Assembly: GCA_949592205.1 (NCBI GenBank)
Contig: CATIUR010000005.1
Location: 29,414,179 to 29,478,178, forward strand
Origin: Helichrysum umbraculigerum
Lineage: Eukaryota; Streptophyta; Magnoliopsida; Asterales; Asteraceae
Length of the DNA stretch: 64,000 nucleotides
Reading direction: 5' to 3'
Shown: piece after piece, positions 11,189 through 21,315 of the stretch
Position numbering within the stretch: position 1 is the first letter of the stretch
Layout: each line of letters starts with the position of its first letter
Made by a program: the position numbers and the translations under genes
Notes under the pieces: model-generated
Told to the model about the DNA's origin: nothing
The model's database searches: none
Seen by the model: only the letters and a program-made list of their open reading frames with translations

Positions 11189-11644
11189 CTATTCTAAGTT
11201 CAAGTCGTGTGGATAGTAACGTGCTTCGAGCATGTCACTGTATCGCGGGAGTGCAGAGTGGAGTAAGATATTGTCTGTTGAGTGTTGGCACATCCCTTTG
11301 ATCCGCGTTTTTGTTATTTGCTTAAAATGAGTGGCCACTCCCTTCCAGTAGTGAATCCTATCCCTGATTCGGTCGGGAATAGACCTTTTCAGAATCCTCA
11401 ATTCTTGCTCGTAGGTCTTACACCTAAGCTTGAGCTCCCAATTGCGGCCATCTAAATCTTCGGCCTGATCTCGCACTCTTTCGTATTCCTCGATGCCAAT
11501 CATTCCGAAATTGTGATGCTCGTTTTCCTCCATAGCGATTTCTTCCATTGGTGCTATTTCCTCATCGAGATATGTGTACTGAATCTGTTCTTCACAGATT
11601 AGGTCGTCATCTGACGAGTAGTCGTTCTTAGGGGAGTTTGCCAT
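11189..11644 (-). CDS. Small acidic, coiled-coil-like ORF of TE-B, function unknown (151 aa)
   Basis: I do not recognise this protein. It starts MANSPKND, has a very acidic first third (runs of D and E), then a charged helical stretch (about residues 50-95, EEYERVRDQAEDLD and KTYEQELRILKR) and a basic C-terminal part. It lies downstream of the primer site and leader, where gag normally begins, so it may be the N-terminal part of this family's gag cut by the deletion, or a separate accessory ORF. No zinc knuckle is present. The short coiled-coil-plus-zinc-knuckle ORF of TE-F occupies a comparable place. Expression is not shown by anything here. Confidence 0.45.
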   Translation of the reverse strand: MANSPKNDYSSDDDLICEEQIQYTYLDEEIAPMEEIAMEENEHHNFGMIGIEEYERVRDQAEDLDGRNWELKLRCKTYEQELRILKRSIPDRIRDRIHYWKGVATHFKQITKTRIKGMCQHSTDNILLHSALPRYSDMLEARYYPHDLNLE

Positions 11645-12838
11645 CTTTTTCGGGAGGGCGTTCTATTAAGACAATGAATCAACAACAAGAAGGTTTAGTC
11701 AATATCGTAGTTTCAAAGAGTAGCCACAAAAATGGCCGGGTAGTATTCTCAAAGTAGTCAGTCATGACTATATTGTTGTTTCGAAATGAACAATTGCTTG
11801 GTGAAGGTGTTTGGTGAAGATAGTTGATAGTTGATAAATTCGTAGTTGCGGTTAGTCCTTGCAGTAGTGATTGGAATATTCCAGTCATAGTTTGAAATAG
11901 CTTGAAATAGTTTATAGATTTAGTCGTTGTAAGTATCCCTCGCAATACTAATCCAGTGATGTTTGGAACATGCAAAGTCGCGAATCAAGTTATGAGTAAA
12001 TCGTTTGACAAACGTGTCAAAATGGTGACCAAACATGATCAAGTAGTAAGTCTCATGTTTGAAAGAATTGTTGACATACAAGTCAAAGAGTGATCAATCA
12101 TGATCAAGTAAAGAGTTGAGTGGATTGTTGAAGTTCATTCAATTGTTGGAAAAATCATTTCCGATAAGTAGGTGTGTATGTTCCTCTAGTCGTGTGTAGC
12201 ACGCATGCCTTATGGGTCTACGATATAAGTGGGAATGATGAGTGCGTACTAACAGGAGTAAGTTCGTTTAGGTGACGGAGTATCGTATGGTCTAAGTTCT
12301 ATATCGTTTTCCCCGAGTGATTTAGTTGCGAGCGGAAAGAAGAAAGTGAAATAGGTGTCACTTGTTTGGGTGGCGAATCCAAAGGTGGATTCTCCCCAAG
12401 TGAGTTCGATTCGATTATATCGTTGCCCGATTCGGTTGAGCGAGTGGTACCGCGAAAGTCTCCATAGTGGTAAGTAAGGTTTGTGTTTCGTGTTCGATGT
12501 CACGCGACATAGTTGTGGGAGTGGTTGCCATATAGAGTGGCAAGGAGTTTAATATACGGGAAGTTGAGGTCATATATAGCAATATAATAACCTAGCACAT
12601 AAGCACGTATAAGGTTGGTCCCGTTCTATCCTCGGTCAAAGCCTTCTAATGCATTCCCATCCACCATAACCATTTCAGGTCTTGCATCGATTCTTGTTTA
12701 ATTGTACATAGTTGATCAAGCTATGTTAAATTAAATTCAAATGATGCAATTGCTGAACCAGTCATAACAAATGAGGAATACTAACCTAACGGTTATAGTC
12801 TAGGTCACTAATGCAATCCTAGTTCGCTATAACCTTAG
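11645..12838 (-). other. TE-B leader region, no gene seen
   Basis: Untranslated leader between primer site and first ORF. The part nearest the primer site (about 12770-12838) closely matches the TE-F leader at about 55915-55990, so the two elements share a family. Confidence 0.55.
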
Positions 12839-12851
12839 GCTCTGATACCAA
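12839..12851 (-). other. TE-B primer-binding site (tRNA-Met type)
   Basis: TTGGTATCAGAGC in element orientation, two bases from the LTR edge. Confidence 0.85.
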
Positions 12852-12853
12852 TC

Positions 12854-15800
12854 TGTCGCACCCCCAAAACACGTGGCAGCGGAAACATAAGTTGTCATGG
12901 GGGCGCCGACCAAATTAAATATCACAACACAAGATTACAACAAACGACCTCTATATGAGACGTTTTAATAAAAAGTTACCGTAATTCAAAGTTTACAATA
13001 AGTCTGGAGTTCGCATAAACCGCTAAGAGATTTCTAATACATAACTGATTATACAAAATACAGCTAAATGCAATCTAATCTCTTGTAATTTGAAAACAAT
13101 GCGACTCGAGCTAGGCTTTCCATAAGCTTCCTATTGCGGCGGGTTACCTGAGAAATACATACTAAAAGGTCAACATAAAGTTGGTGAGTTCATAGGTTTG
13201 TAAACAATCGTTTAGTTATGATCCACAAGATTTCAAGTTGTATCATTCGCAAATGACAGTTAAAAGTATCGTTAGCCAACGATAAGTAAAAGTATTGCAA
13301 AATGCAATATAAGTATACCATTTACACGAGTCTCATAGTCAAACTTAACGTTGTTTGCCTCCGGTAAGTGTACTAATCCGAATACACCTCTAAATCACAA
13401 GTAATACTGCGCCCGTGGGTTGGCTAGAGCGACTAGCCCGGACGAGGTTTGTCAAACCCTGATAGATCTATCCAATAATACTCACGCACAAATTTTTAAT
13501 GACTATGATGGGTAGAGGACTTTAGTGGATTATTCAGGTCTCATGCAATCCGTACGAAAAGTGTTTCAAGTTACTTGTGATCATATAAGCAGTTGTATAA
13601 AATAGTTGTATGTATTCTCACCCCAGTTGAAAAACAGTAAAAAGGGGCTATGAAACTCACCAGAGTTAAGCAGGTAGCAAGCAATAATCAAATAGCAAGC
13701 AAAGTCCAAAGCGCAACCTTCTAACGTCCTAAGCGTATAAGGTTGTGTAAGTAGATGTCTTATAAGACCATCTAGAGTGATTGTATAAGTGGGGGTCAAT
13801 GTCCACTTAAGCCAATCGTGTAGGTGGAGGGTTAATGTCCACCTAGAGCTAGTTCATCAACTAGTATGTCCAAATAAGTTGTGCAAGTTTGTTTATCAAA
13901 AACGTGTACGACCCGTTGGTGAAAGTTTGTAATAATAATTCGTTAAGACATTATTATTAGGATGATGTTATACTTACATATGTATAGTATGTTTCATGAG
14001 TTATAACGTTGCATTGTATAAGTATTAACGTTACTTGAAGTTTAACACTTAGTGAGAAAACTAGTTTTTAAGGATTCTGTTTCATGCGACACTTCATGCG
14101 TCACTTGCTAGTTAGGGGCGGCACTTAGGAAGTGCCGCATAATATGCGTTTTCATATTTAAATAGCGTCACTTAAGAAGTGTCGGATACGGGCGTCACTA
14201 AGGCATGGCGGCACTAAGGGTAAGTGCCGCTAATATAATAGTTCAGTCACTTCAGGCGTCACTTAGGTAGTGTCGGATAAGGTGATTAAGCGTCACTTAA
14301 GTAGTGTCGTACATAAGCATTTTCAGATAATAAGGGCGTCACTATGGGAGTGTCGTTAAAAATAAAGTAGCGTCACTACAAGCGTCACTTGCCAAGTGTC
14401 GCTAGAATTTCGGGGATCATGCGTCACTTAAATCTGTCTCAATTTGCTAAGTCCAAAAACGTGGTCAACTATGACGGTTTGACCCGAACCTTTCACCCAA
14501 GCCATATTCCAGTAAATAAAGTTTATAAAAGTTATTATTTCATATTGTAGTCGTTTCGAGATGTCGGTTTTAAGTTTACACCTTAAACTTCAAGATTCAA
14601 TGTTTTCGGTTTATGTCGGGTCATTACGCCAACTGATTTCACCTATCTATAGTCCAAATCAAACTTTCAAATTTTTACCAACTGATCTACAATGAGTCTA
14701 GACTAACATATCAAAATTTCAGCTTCCAATATGTCCATTAACATAGTTAAATAAAGCCGCGTAACAACCGAACACATTTTATCGAAAAACTTCCTGGTCA
14801 GTCTTATAAATCGGCTCGTATAGAAAAATGAGTATGTTTCTGGAAAAAGTGTAAAACATGAAAGTTGTAGATCTTTTCGATACGCAAATTTTAAAAAAAA
14901 AAATTCGACCTCTAACTCTTAACAGATGATTTTATACGAATATTTTCGTGAACTGTCGATTTTTAGGCAGATTCATGCATGTTAAAGTATAAGTTATAAA
15001 AACGATTTTTAACAACAATCTTGGACATATTCATGTTAGATGAACATTATAACCTCTAAATCAGTGTATTAAAAGTAAAATAAGTGAAAGGTTCATGATT
15101 CTTACAAAGAGATGATGAAGAAGAACAAGAGGGGATGATGATGATGTTGATCTTGAGTTTAGCTTCTTCCTTTGTTCTTGATTAATGGTGGTGATTAATG
15201 GTGGTTCATGGAGGTGTTTGGGCTGTGTTTTTCTCCAGATTTTTGAGAGGAATTGGAAGTGTTTGATTTGAGTGTTGGAGTGTTGAAATGAAAATGGAAG
15301 AAAAGGAGTTGCATGTATCATGTATGGTTTGAAAGGAAAGTTGAAATGATCACTTTGCATGCAAGGAGAGTGGGGAGGGAAAGGGGTGGCACATGGGCCG
15401 GCCCCATGGTGGCCCCATAAGGGTATTTTGGTCATTTTTCATTTCTAGCTTAAATCGTTGCGTTTTTCGTTCGTTTACCCGATTGTTTAAACGTTTATTT
15501 ATACGTTAAACGTTTTATGCGCGTTTTTAAGTGACGACTTAAATTTCGATATTTTTGATTGAGACGTTTATTAAAATACTTAAAAACATTTATAAAAATG
15601 TCCCGTTTATTTGTCGGCCTCGATTTGCGTGTTTGTTCTACGGCGGTTTAATCGCGTAGCGTTTTAAATAGACGTTTTTCATTGACGAACTATTATATGA
15701 TGTTTTCAATAATAATTTCATACCAAATAATATATTTTAAATTATTAAAATATATTTTGACTTTAGTTCGATTGTCGGGCGCGATCCGCGCATTTCTGTT

Positions 15801-16104
15801 GCGTTTGAGACGTTTTAGCCAAAACGCCTAAGTCTTTCGAGTATTATTTTAACAAAATAATAAATAATGATAAATAACTTCTAAAAATAGATTACAGTTA
15901 TTTATAGAAATGTTTTCACCAACGTCGTATTTAAACTGTGTCGGACTCCATCCGATAATAAAATGTACGATTTAAACAAATCGCAAATGTGTGCAACTAT
16001 AATAACATATATTAATACACATAATGATACACATAATTCACCCTAATTACATGTATTAGCACAATGATTAGGGACTAACACTAGTCCTAATTGGTCGGGT
16101 GTCA
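12854..16104 (-). repeat. TE-B 5' LTR (3251 bp)
   Basis: On the plus strand it runs from TGTCGCACCCCC to GGTCGGGTGTCA, so it has TG...CA ends. The outer end is proven by the identical 12 bp at 7750-7761. It holds a hairpin-rich block (14081-14405). A block near 15380-15500 (GGCCGG, GTGGCCCC, GTTTAAACG) is shared with the TE-F LTR and the solo LTR at 52057, consistent with a common promoter region. Reading frames inside, such as 15061-15435, are not supported as genes. Confidence 0.85.
14081..14405 (-). repeat. Hairpin cluster in TE-B LTR
   Basis: About eight units of the form GCGTCACTT-loop-AAGTGTCGC. The best is a perfect 9-bp stem, GCGGCACTT (14118-14126) and AAGTGCCGC (14130-14138), with a 3-nt AGG loop. 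Other units share the 3-4-nt spacing but carry mismatches. Confidence 0.8.
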
Positions 16105-16205
16105 CAGTACGGTACCCGGTGTGCCTACTTTTCGTGTGGTATACGCCATTTTTGGAAAGCTTTCTAACATGCACCTCATGGTGCTAATATGAGCCAAAGC
16201 TCACC

Positions 16206-16213
16206 TATAAATA
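16206..16213 (+). promoter_or_regulatory. Candidate TATA box of TE-C 5' LTR
   Basis: TATAAATA in CACCTATAAATAGAGGG, preserved in the other LTR at 23614-23621. A start site about 30 bp downstream is inferred, not shown. Confidence 0.6.
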
Positions 16214-16703
16214 GAGGGCTTGGGTTCCATTTGCAAAACACACCTTCCTAGCTTATTTTCTCTCACTCTAGAATTAAGCTCCAACTTTCTCACTCTACAT
16301 TATTTATTTAGATTAGGTCTTTACTAGTATTTAAACTAGTCTAGGAGTTTTATTAGAAATAGAAGGAAAGTGCGGAACGCATTGTAATCTTCGGTGTATG
16401 CTCGGAATTGTGTCAATTAATTCAAGTCTATTCTCTCGCATTTAATCTCGGTTATTTCTATCCTTATCTATCTTAATTAATTACGTTTATATTGATTATG
16501 CTAGATTTAGTTATTGCCATGATTAGAGAGTAGTATACTTATTGTGTTTGTTTGCGATGTAGTTAGTTAATTATGGGATGATTTATCATTAAATATTAAA
16601 GATCGGTAATATTGCTTTGATCGTCTTATTGCATGTTCTTGTTTGATTGTTACCTTAGGATCATCATAGTAGTAAAATATAAACGGTATTATTTATCGTC
16701 AAA

Positions 16704-16960
16704 TAATATGACGGCCCCTATTCGACTGTTACTCGATATAGTACTGGAAACACTTCAAGGTGGAGTACAAATGTATGGAAGTCGAGAAACGACCGAAGGT
16801 AGTCATATTACGAAACGATACAATATTATGAAGTAATATGATGGCCCCTATTCGACTGTTACTCAGTATAGCGTTGGAAACACTTTAGGTGTAGTACAAA
16901 TACGTGGAAGCTGCGTAACGACCGAAGGTAGTTATATTACGGACTAATATATATAAAATG
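16704..16960 (+). repeat. Tandem duplication of about 130 bp in TE-C LTR
   Basis: Unit 1 begins TAATATGACGGCCCC at 16704 and unit 2 TAATATGATGGCCCC at 16834. Both contain CTATTCGACTGTTACTC and CGACCGAAGGTAGT. The right LTR carries the same duplication at about 24113-24370, so it predates insertion. Confidence 0.85.
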
Positions 16961-17909
16961 AGAAACCTAGTTTAATTAACCTTTCTAAATAGACTTTTAA
17001 ACTTTAAATTAATCTATCGCCTTTCCACCAATAAACGTGATTACAACACCTTTTTACGACGTCCAATTAAAAGGTAGTCAGTCATTTGTGTCAATACAAT
17101 TTGTCAAAGGTATGAAACTATGGAACCGCAAGGCAACATGGGGGATTATCGTAGGACAAGACATGGCCCAGGGTTTAAAGCGGTGGAACCACTTAAAGTG
17201 AGGAACGCTGTGAATATCTGGGGGATTTATTGGGTAGTCTTAAGCAAGGGCTGGTTTAAAGTCATAAATGAACTGTTTTTATATATACGAATCTGTTAGG
17301 ATGATGAGGAATCGTTATATGATTCAATTATGTCTAGTACCTTAAGGTTCAGTTATCCGTTCATATGAAAGCATTGTTAAACCATAATTAAGATTTTGTT
17401 TATTATTCTAAATACTTTGTAACGTTACCATAACCTAGCTCCCGGTGTGACATGCTAATGGGATTTTAATTAGTAGGGAATCTAGTGTTTACATACAAGT
17501 ATTCAAGAATGATAATTAACTAATATCTTTCAAAACAGTTTCTCCAAATATCATCCCATAACTTAATTTACGAAGTCTCAGCAAACACTATCTTTATTTT
17601 ATCTGCTTTGTCTTTTACTTTTATTTCGCTTTTATTTATTTACTTGCCTAAGTTAGTTAATATAAAAACCAAAACCCCACTATTTTATAAACCCCTCACT
17701 AGTTTGAAAGCCCTCATCTGCCACGCCTTAGTTTCAATTCAATCGGTTTGAAGAACGACTCTAGGTCATACCTACCACTTGCTCACCCTTAGGATTAGCA
17801 TTGTTAGGAAAAACTTAGGCCCCGCATTTACAAATTTAAAACAACCCACTGCTGGTGCCCGGTTAGTAATCGTTAACGACACTGACCTGATCGGGACCCA
17901 ACAAGTTTT

Positions 17910-17923
17910 TGGCGCCGCTGCCG
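17910..17923 (+). other. TE-C primer-binding site (tRNA-Asp type)
   Basis: TGGCGCCGCTGCCG resembles the 3' end complement of plant tRNA-Asp used by Athila elements. It lies six bases after the LTR end. Confidence 0.75.
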
Positions 17924-18099
17924 ATGAACCAACTGTACGATCCATAGGCGTCAAGATGAACTTACTCGCTAGTGAAACTTTAGGATTAACTCTTATCCTT
18001 AGACCCCTACGTCTTTCTTTATTTTTCCTTCCTTTTACTATTTTTGCAAATTACGTTATCCCTATCCACTCAACCAGTCAACCACCTGCCAACGAGACT

Positions 18100-19188
18100 A
18101 TGACAGCTACACGTATAACTCTCGCTGAAGACTTTAAACCTTTGATTGAAGGTCGAGGAGGACCAATTATCTATCCGGAAATTGGTAGAGGATCATTTGA
18201 ATTAAAACCCCATATTGTTCAGTTAGTCCAAAACCTCTGTCAATTCCGTGGCCTACCAAATGATGATCCCAACTCCCACCTTGACAAATTCATTTCCTTA
18301 TCCAACTCTTTTAAGCCGATCGGGGTTAATCAGGACATAGTCTATCTATACCTATTTCCCTATTCACTCACTCTCAATGCACAAACCTGGTTTGAGGAAT
18401 TAGAGATTAACTCTATAACCTCTTGGGTAGAATTAGCAACCAAATTTTTGGCCAAATATTTCCCCCCGTCAAAACAAGCCACGTTTAGGTCCAACATCAT
18501 AAACTTTCGTCAAGTGCATGATGAATCAATATTCGATGCATGGGAGCGCTTTAAGAAATTGCTTAAGAAATGTCAAAATCATCGATTTGAGCGCTCAGAC
18601 CAGTTGCGCATTTTCTACAATGGTCTCTTCCCACATCACCGTCCTTTACTTGATACCGCATCTCAAGGTAGTTTCATGGACTGTACGGCAAATGAAGCTT
18701 GGAGCCTTATTGAGAAAATGACAATACACAACTATGACTGGAACAGTGAAAATCACCCCTCGCTAGTGAATTCACCTACTACAATCGGGAATGAAGCTAT
18801 CAAAACCCTCACTCAGCAAGTGGCAGACCTAACCAAGGAGATTATGGAATTGAAAAGTCAACAACAACAAGTCTATCAAGATCAAACCTGCCTTAATTGT
18901 GCTAATCTGAACCACTCAGCCCAAATTCCTCAGTCTCATCTAACACCACCCAATACTAACCATTCTCCTTACCCACCTAGGAATAGCCCACTAACTTACC
19001 AACCCCAACCTTTAGAACCCTCTCCCTCACAAACCTCTAGTTTTGACGACACCCTGATACAAGTCATTCAAGGTCTCTCGGCTAGACAAGACCAAACTGA
19101 TCTCATCTTAAGAGATCATTTGACTTTGTTAAAAGCTTTCGAATCTCAGTTAGGACAATTAGCACAGCATATTAATGCTAAACCTTAG
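18100..19188 (+). CDS. TE-C Gag-like protein (362 aa), ends at an in-frame TAG
   Basis: Athila-type retrotransposon gag, the capsid precursor that packages element RNA in the cytoplasm. The conserved gag core is clear: FELKPHIVQLVQN, then a DDPNSHLDKFISLSNSF stretch, PYSLTLNAQTWFEEL, FLAKYFPPSK and ERFKKLLKKCQNH (about residues 30-190). A proline/glutamine-rich tail follows with no CCHC knuckle. The frame is open back into the LTR (17779). I chose the ATG at 18100 because the conserved start MTATRITLAEDFKP follows it, but 17955 is possible. The stop TAG (19186-19188) is followed by 23 further open codons leading in the same frame into the protease, so one codon separates the two products. Confidence 0.82.
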   Translation: MTATRITLAEDFKPLIEGRGGPIIYPEIGRGSFELKPHIVQLVQNLCQFRGLPNDDPNSHLDKFISLSNSFKPIGVNQDIVYLYLFPYSLTLNAQTWFEELEINSITSWVELATKFLAKYFPPSKQATFRSNIINFRQVHDESIFDAWERFKKLLKKCQNHRFERSDQLRIFYNGLFPHHRPLLDTASQGSFMDCTANEAWSLIEKMTIHNYDWNSENHPSLVNSPTTIGNEAIKTLTQQVADLTKEIMELKSQQQQVYQDQTCLNCANLNHSAQIPQSHLTPPNTNHSPYPPRNSPLTYQPQPLEPSPSQTSSFDDTLIQVIQGLSARQDQTDLILRDHLTLLKAFESQLGQLAQHINAKP

Positions 19189-21315
19189 GATAGTCCAACT
19201 AGTTGCCATAAGGAGGCTTCCCATATTCAAGACTCTCAGGTAGCACATAACCCACCTATGATTTCTTCTCCGGTGAAGGAACCACCTATTGTCCCATCGA
19301 CAATGGATTTAGAGTCTACATCAAATAGGAAAATCCCATTTCCGGCTCGTCTTAAACAACGACCCAACAAGCTTAAGTCTTTTAAGCTTGATAGGAAATT
19401 CCTAGATACCGCCTCTGAAGTTCACTCCAAAAAGTACTTCAGAAAACTTCTTACAACCAAAGATAAGGTACCCGAAGTACCCAATGTCCCGCTAAACGAG
19501 GAATGTTCAGCTATCTTGAAAAATATCATTCCTGAAAAACTCGGAGACACCGGACGTTTTACTCTCCCTATTTCCATCTACAATTCATGCATTATCTGTT
19601 CTCTCGCCGATTTAGGAGCTAGTGTTAATCTTATGCCATACTCGCTTTTCAAGAGGCTTGAGTTAGAAAATCTTCGACCTACCAAAATGACAATACAGTT
19701 TGCTGACCACTCGGTCAAGTACCCTAGGGGAATAGCTGAAAATGTTTTAGTTAGGATTGACAAATTTCTTTACCCAGCAGATTTTGTAATAATGGATATA
19801 CAGGAAGACGTACACATCCCAATCATACTAGGAAGACCTTTCATGAATACGGCCAAGGCAATCATCAACGTCTTCACACAAACCATCAGCTTGCAGTCTC
19901 AGGGAGAAACCATCACTTTCCGTATCGACAATCCAAATGCTGGAGAGCAAGCCGATATGTACATGATCTCCATGAAGACCGCCAAAGACGAAGAAACTGC
20001 AAAGTCAATAAGTGAAAGAAAATCTAGCAAGGAAATGGCGATCATGCTGTATTGCCCGATTGACCTCCGACGAATAGGACAAGAGATGAAAAACGCATCT
20101 CCATCAGTGAAAAACCCAACGATGGAAGAATTGATCAGAACGAGAAAGATGGAAGAAGAAAACAAAAGAAGCATACCGCCAATTAATCCGTTTACCACCA
20201 CTGAAGAAATGGCGGAAAGTAACCACAACCATCCCATGAGAAGAGAAACACTGGAGGAATATTCCAAACGCACAAGATACCAACCGCAAACCATCATAGA
20301 ACACAAAGTGCTCGAAGAATTCATCCAGAGATTTGACAAAGTAGTAGGAGGAATAAGCGGAGTAGTCAACATGCTTGCTCTTTCCCCTGCTGAACTGCAA
20401 TTCTGTCTACAACAGAAACGGACTTACGCTAGGATCTACAATGCCCTTAAAAGATCTAACATCCCATTTACCTCAAAGCAATGGGAGATGTTAGGATCCA
20501 TTAGAGCACATATGAAAGAGACTACCGGACATCCGAGCAGTCGTGCCGACATTTCAATGACGAATGACCTCATATCATTACTTAACTTGCTAAGTAGAGA
20601 AGATCACCTCAGTTCCAAGGAAAGCGGATCTATGGTTATCAACTCCACTATGGAAAAACAAGTTGAGTTATTGATTGAAGAAATTAGTGATCTTGTTTGG
20701 GAGGAATCAAGGCGCGAACGACCTTTTAGGACCACATATGAATCACCACTTGATATCGCTACTTCTGTTACGATCCATCTAAGGGAGATTCAACAACGGA
20801 AAAGTAACTCCAGAACGAAGTTCATATTCTACTCAGGATGCAAGGAGATACTTCGTCAACTTACTCTAGTTTTCTCAGAATCCGACTTTCCATTCAACAA
20901 TCATCAGCACCGGCAAATAGAGGACCTGTGCACGTCCATCAGAAGATTCAACGGAGACCCCAAGACCGAGAATTATGAAGGCATAAAACTGCAATTCTTG
21001 GCGTTTGTTTGCTCTCTCTGGCAAAACCCACCGCCAAGAGAGGTTGTTAAGACAGACACAACCACCATGACCGACCCTAGTGGACCTGTCACTAAAGCAG
21101 TTGACTACATCATCTTCGGACTTCACGGCCTTGCAAGGACAACTTTAGAGCATCTTCTGAACTACAAGGCAACATCGAGAGATAGTCCACTCGAATTGAT
21201 TACGATAATAGTCAATCATTTCATGAGAATCTATCCACCTCGATACACCTTTTCGCAACCTAGGGCCCACAACATCAACACAGTGGATCCCATGGATGCA
21301 TCCATCTCCATCTAG
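19189..21315 (+). CDS. TE-C protease plus unknown C-terminal module (685 aa from first ATG at 19258)
   Basis: The first part is an Athila-type aspartic protease region: PFPARLKQRPNKLK, a conserved LNEECSAILKN segment, the active-site-like DLGASVNLMP (about residue 117 counted from 19258), then IPIILGRPFMNTA. After about residue 230, where reverse transcriptase should begin, come roughly 430 residues with no RT, RNase H, integrase or chromodomain signature. This part is helical-looking, charged and free of obvious membrane segments. I do not recognise it. It might be an unrelated sequence captured by a non-autonomous element, a divergent env-like or accessory ORF, or a lineage-specific domain. 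The frame is the same as gag's and open from directly after the TAG, so a readthrough Gag-PR-X product is possible. Confidence 0.75.
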   Translation, partial: DSPTSCHKEASHIQDSQVAHNPPMISSPVKEPPIVPSTMDLESTSNRKIPFPARLKQRPNKLKSFKLDRKFLDTASEVHSKKYFRKLLTTKDKVPEVPNVPLNEECSAILKNIIPEKLGDTGRFTLPISIYNSCIICSLADLGASVNLMPYSLFKRLELENLRPTKMTIQFADHSVKYPRGIAENVLVRIDKFLYPADFVIMDIQEDVHIPIILGRPFMNTAKAIINVFTQTISLQSQGETITFRIDNPNAGEQADMYMISMKTAKDEETAKSISERKSSKEMAIMLYCPIDLRRIGQEMKNASPSVKNPTMEELIRTRKMEEENKRSIPPINPFTTTEEMAESNHNHPMRRETLEEYSKRTRYQPQTIIEHKVLEEFIQRFDKVVGGISGVVNMLALSPAELQFCLQQKRTYARIYNALKRSNIPFTSKQWEMLGSIRAHMKETTGHPSSRADISMTNDLISLLNLLSREDHLSSKESGSMVINSTMEKQVELLIEEISDLVWEESRRERPFRTTYESPLDIATSVTIHLREIQQRKSNSRTKFIFYSGCKEILRQLTLVFSESDFPFNNHQHRQIEDLCTSIRRFNGDPKTENYEGIKLQFLAFVCSLWQNPPPREVVKTDTTTMTDPSGPVTKAVDYIIFGLHGLARTTLEHLLNYKATSRDSPLELITIIVNHFMRIYPPRYTFSQPRAHNINTVDPMDASISI

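Larger units (their letters stand above)
7750..16104 (-). mobile_element. TE-B: long-LTR Ty3/gypsy chromovirus with internal deletion
   Basis: Minus-strand element. Its 5' LTR is 12854-16104 (3251 bp), its primer site 12839-12851, and its internal region 7762-12853. Only the first 12 bp of its 3' LTR (7750-7761, GGTCGGGTGTCA on the plus strand) remain in view because TE-A is inserted there. The same 12 bp end the complete LTR at 16104. The internal region keeps the second half of pol but has lost gag, protease and the start of reverse transcriptase. The element lies inside the 5' LTR of TE-C. Confidence 0.88.
16105..17903 (+). repeat. TE-C 5' LTR, 3' portion
   Basis: Aligns with about 23513-25311 with roughly 15-20 differences by eye. 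The match ends at GGGACCCAACA in both copies. The first 580 bp or so of this LTR must lie beyond TE-B, outside the window. Confidence 0.88.

Noticed and set aside
15061..15435. 124-aa minus-strand frame in the TE-B LTR
   Set aside because: Low-complexity His/Phe/Ser-rich translation of an LTR promoter block. The equivalent frames in the TE-F LTRs differ in sequence.
19578..20400. Antisense frames of 61-157 aa under the TE-C protease ORF
   Set aside because: Shadows of the coding strand with no independent features.
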